Part shown: one piece after another, positions 63,055-64,000 of the stretch
Layout: each line of letters opens with the position of its first letter
Position numbering within the stretch: the first letter of the stretch is position 1
Assembly (NCBI RefSeq): GCF_027922325.1
Contig: NZ_BSFL01000002.1
Span: 124,001 to 188,000, forward strand
Length of the DNA: 64,000 nt
Reading direction: 5' to 3'
From: Methylopila turkensis
GTDB lineage: Bacteria > Pseudomonadota > Alphaproteobacteria > Rhizobiales > Methylopilaceae
Made by a program: the position numbers and the translations under genes
Notes under the pieces: generated by a model
What the model was told of the DNA's origin: nothing
Database searches by the model: none
What the model saw: the letters and a program-made list of their open reading frames with translations, nothing else

Positions 63055-63098
63055 CCGTCATGCCCGCCCTTGCGGTCTTGACGCAACGGGAATGACGG
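63055..63098. repeat. Palindromic repeat element C, between gudD and garL
   Basis: Outer arms CCGTCATGCCCG (63055-63066) and CGGGAATGACGG (63087-63098) pair with one mismatch, and inner TGCG/CGCA arms close a GTCTTGA loop. The GTCAT/ATGAC ends are like those of elements A and B. It may act as a processing or stability element between the two genes. Confidence 0.75.
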
Positions 63099-63126
63099 CG
63101 AGAAGACAACGAGAAGGCGATCAGCC

Positions 63127-63891
63127 ATGGACATGCCGAAAAACACCTTCAAGGCCGCGATCACGTCCGGCCGCCAGCAGATCGGCCTGTGGTCGAGCCT
63201 CGCGAGCAACATTTCGACCGAGGTGATCGCAGGCTCGGGCTTCGACTGGATCCTGCTCGACATGGAGCATTCGCCGAACGACCTCGGCGACATCTACGTC
63301 CAGCTCCAGGCCATGATGGAGAACGCGACGCAGGCGGTGATCCGCATGCCGAGCGACGACCCGATCGCGATCAAGCGCATCCTCGACGCCGGCGCGCAGT
63401 CGCTGATGATCCCGAACGTCGAGGACGCCGGACAGGCGGCCCGCGTGGTGGCGGCGACGCGCTACGCGCCCCGCGGCGTGCGCGGCTTCAGCCAAGCCCC
63501 CCGCGCCGCCCGCTTCGGCCGCGTGCCGAACTACCACGCGACCTGCGAGGCCGAGATCTGCGTGATCGTGCAGATCGAGAGCCAGAAGGCGCTGGACAAC
63601 ATCGAGGAGATCGCGGGCGTGGAGGGCGTCGACGCCCTGTTCGTCGGCCCGGGCGATCTGTCGACCAGCCTCGGCTACATCGGCAAGCAGGGCCACGCCG
63701 ACGTCGTCGCCGCGATCGAGAAGACCATCGCGCGGATCACGGCGACGGGACGCGCCTGTGGTATCCTCACCGGCGACGAGACACTCGCGCGCCGCTACAT
63801 GGCCGCCGGCACGATCTTCACCGCGGTCGGCTCCGACATGACGCTGCTTGCGCGGTCCACCGAGGCGCTCGCGGCGCGGTTCAAAGGCTGA
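63127..63891 (+). CDS. garL: 2-dehydro-3-deoxyglucarate aldolase (HpcH/HpaI family)
   Basis: A 254-residue class II aldolase matching GarL in length. It cleaves 5-keto-4-deoxyglucarate into pyruvate and tartronate semialdehyde. Family parts are FKAAITSGRQQIGLWSSLAS at the start, FDWILLDMEHSPNDL near residue 40 with the catalytic histidine, VIRMPSDDPIAIKRILDAGAQ near residue 75, VQIESQKALDNIEEIA near residue 150 and VDALFVGPGDLSTSLG near residue 173. GAGAAGG precedes ATG 63127. garR follows at 63968. Confidence 0.94.
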   Translation: MDMPKNTFKAAITSGRQQIGLWSSLASNISTEVIAGSGFDWILLDMEHSPNDLGDIYVQLQAMMENATQAVIRMPSDDPIAIKRILDAGAQSLMIPNVEDAGQAARVVAATRYAPRGVRGFSQAPRAARFGRVPNYHATCEAEICVIVQIESQKALDNIEEIAGVEGVDALFVGPGDLSTSLGYIGKQGHADVVAAIEKTIARITATGRACGILTGDETLARRYMAAGTIFTAVGSDMTLLARSTEALAARFKG

Positions 63892-63967
63892 CGAAGAAGC
63901 GCCGCTTCCCTCGTCCACTCCCTCTCAACAGCTTCTCCACAGCCTTACCCACAGACGGGAGACCATC

Positions 63968-64000
63968 ATGAACGTCGGTTTCGTCGGCCTCGGCATCATG
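63968..64000 (+). CDS. garR: 2-hydroxy-3-oxopropionate reductase, first 11 codons (runs off the window)
   Basis: The ATG at 63968 opens a frame reading MNVGFVGLGIM, the Rossmann GxGxxG start of the beta-hydroxyacid dehydrogenase family to which GarR/GlxR belong. Its place directly after garL supports tartronate semialdehyde reductase. Only 33 bases are visible. Confidence 0.65.
   Translation, partial: MNVGFVGLGIM

Overview
The window is GC-rich chromosomal DNA (close to 70% GC by eye), almost certainly from an alphaproteobacterium of the order Hyphomicrobiales (Rhizobiales). The strongest evidence is the conserved housekeeping block at 3.3-8.7 kb (yacG, maf, infA, a low-molecular-weight phosphatase, UPF0262, hisD, DUF2948, murA). 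PAS-HWE histidine kinase, Mur-type manganese boxes upstream of sitABCD and many GTG starts fit the same group. The genus cannot be named from this stretch alone.

Layout. 0-3.3 kb: end of an acyl-CoA dehydrogenase gene, an AhpD-like protein, two small unknown genes, tRNA-Phe and an SLC13-type permease. 3.3-9 kb: the core block. 9-10.7 kb: a Sel1 protein, tRNA-Ser and a small secreted protein. 10.8-15.2 kb: a six-gene arsenic operon (arsR, thioredoxin-type arsC, acr3, glutaredoxin-type arsC, arsH, an ArsK-like MFS exporter). 15.4-21.9 kb: a urtABCDE-type ABC transporter operon ending in an acetamidase/formamidase gene, with an NtrC-like site upstream, so probably nitrogen scavenging from urea or short amides. 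22-30.6 kb: an orphan IS3 OrfA-like protein, YeiH plus LysR, pirin, a flavin oxidoreductase, an isochorismatase-like hydrolase with a divergent LysR, and a PAS-HWE kinase. 30.7-34.5 kb: a three-subunit molybdenum aldehyde oxidoreductase of the PaoABC type. 34.8-41.4 kb: tRNA-Arg, an AT-richer gene-poor stretch and a 1802-residue RTX protein. 41.4-44.3 kb: anti-sigma factor, ECF sigma factor and a divergent exported subtilase. 44.4-50.8 kb: SLC13 permease, glycerate kinase and sitABCD.

50.9-64 kb is a carbon-catabolic region for hexaric acids. It holds talarate/galactarate dehydratase, glucarate dehydratase (gudD), 2-dehydro-3-deoxyglucarate aldolase (garL) and the first codons of garR, with one TctAB permease, three Bug-type binding proteins, two paralogous LysR regulators, one GntR regulator and an FAD-dependent oxidoreductase of unknown substrate. 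Both dehydratases feed 5-keto-4-deoxyglucarate to GarL, giving pyruvate and tartronate semialdehyde. GarR would reduce the latter to glycerate, and the glycerate kinase at 45.9 kb could return that to central metabolism.

The most unusual items are: the RTX protein, whose N-terminal two thirds reads as two successive seven-bladed propeller modules; the matched divergent GGAAN-N17-CGTT promoters joining the ECF sigma gene to a subtilase with 14 consecutive aspartates; the shared ATCGATGC motif in the hexarate region; and a palindromic repeat family at three gene borders, one copy of which supplies the urtB start codon. I found no CRISPR array, complete insertion sequence or prophage, and no clearly new multi-gene system.
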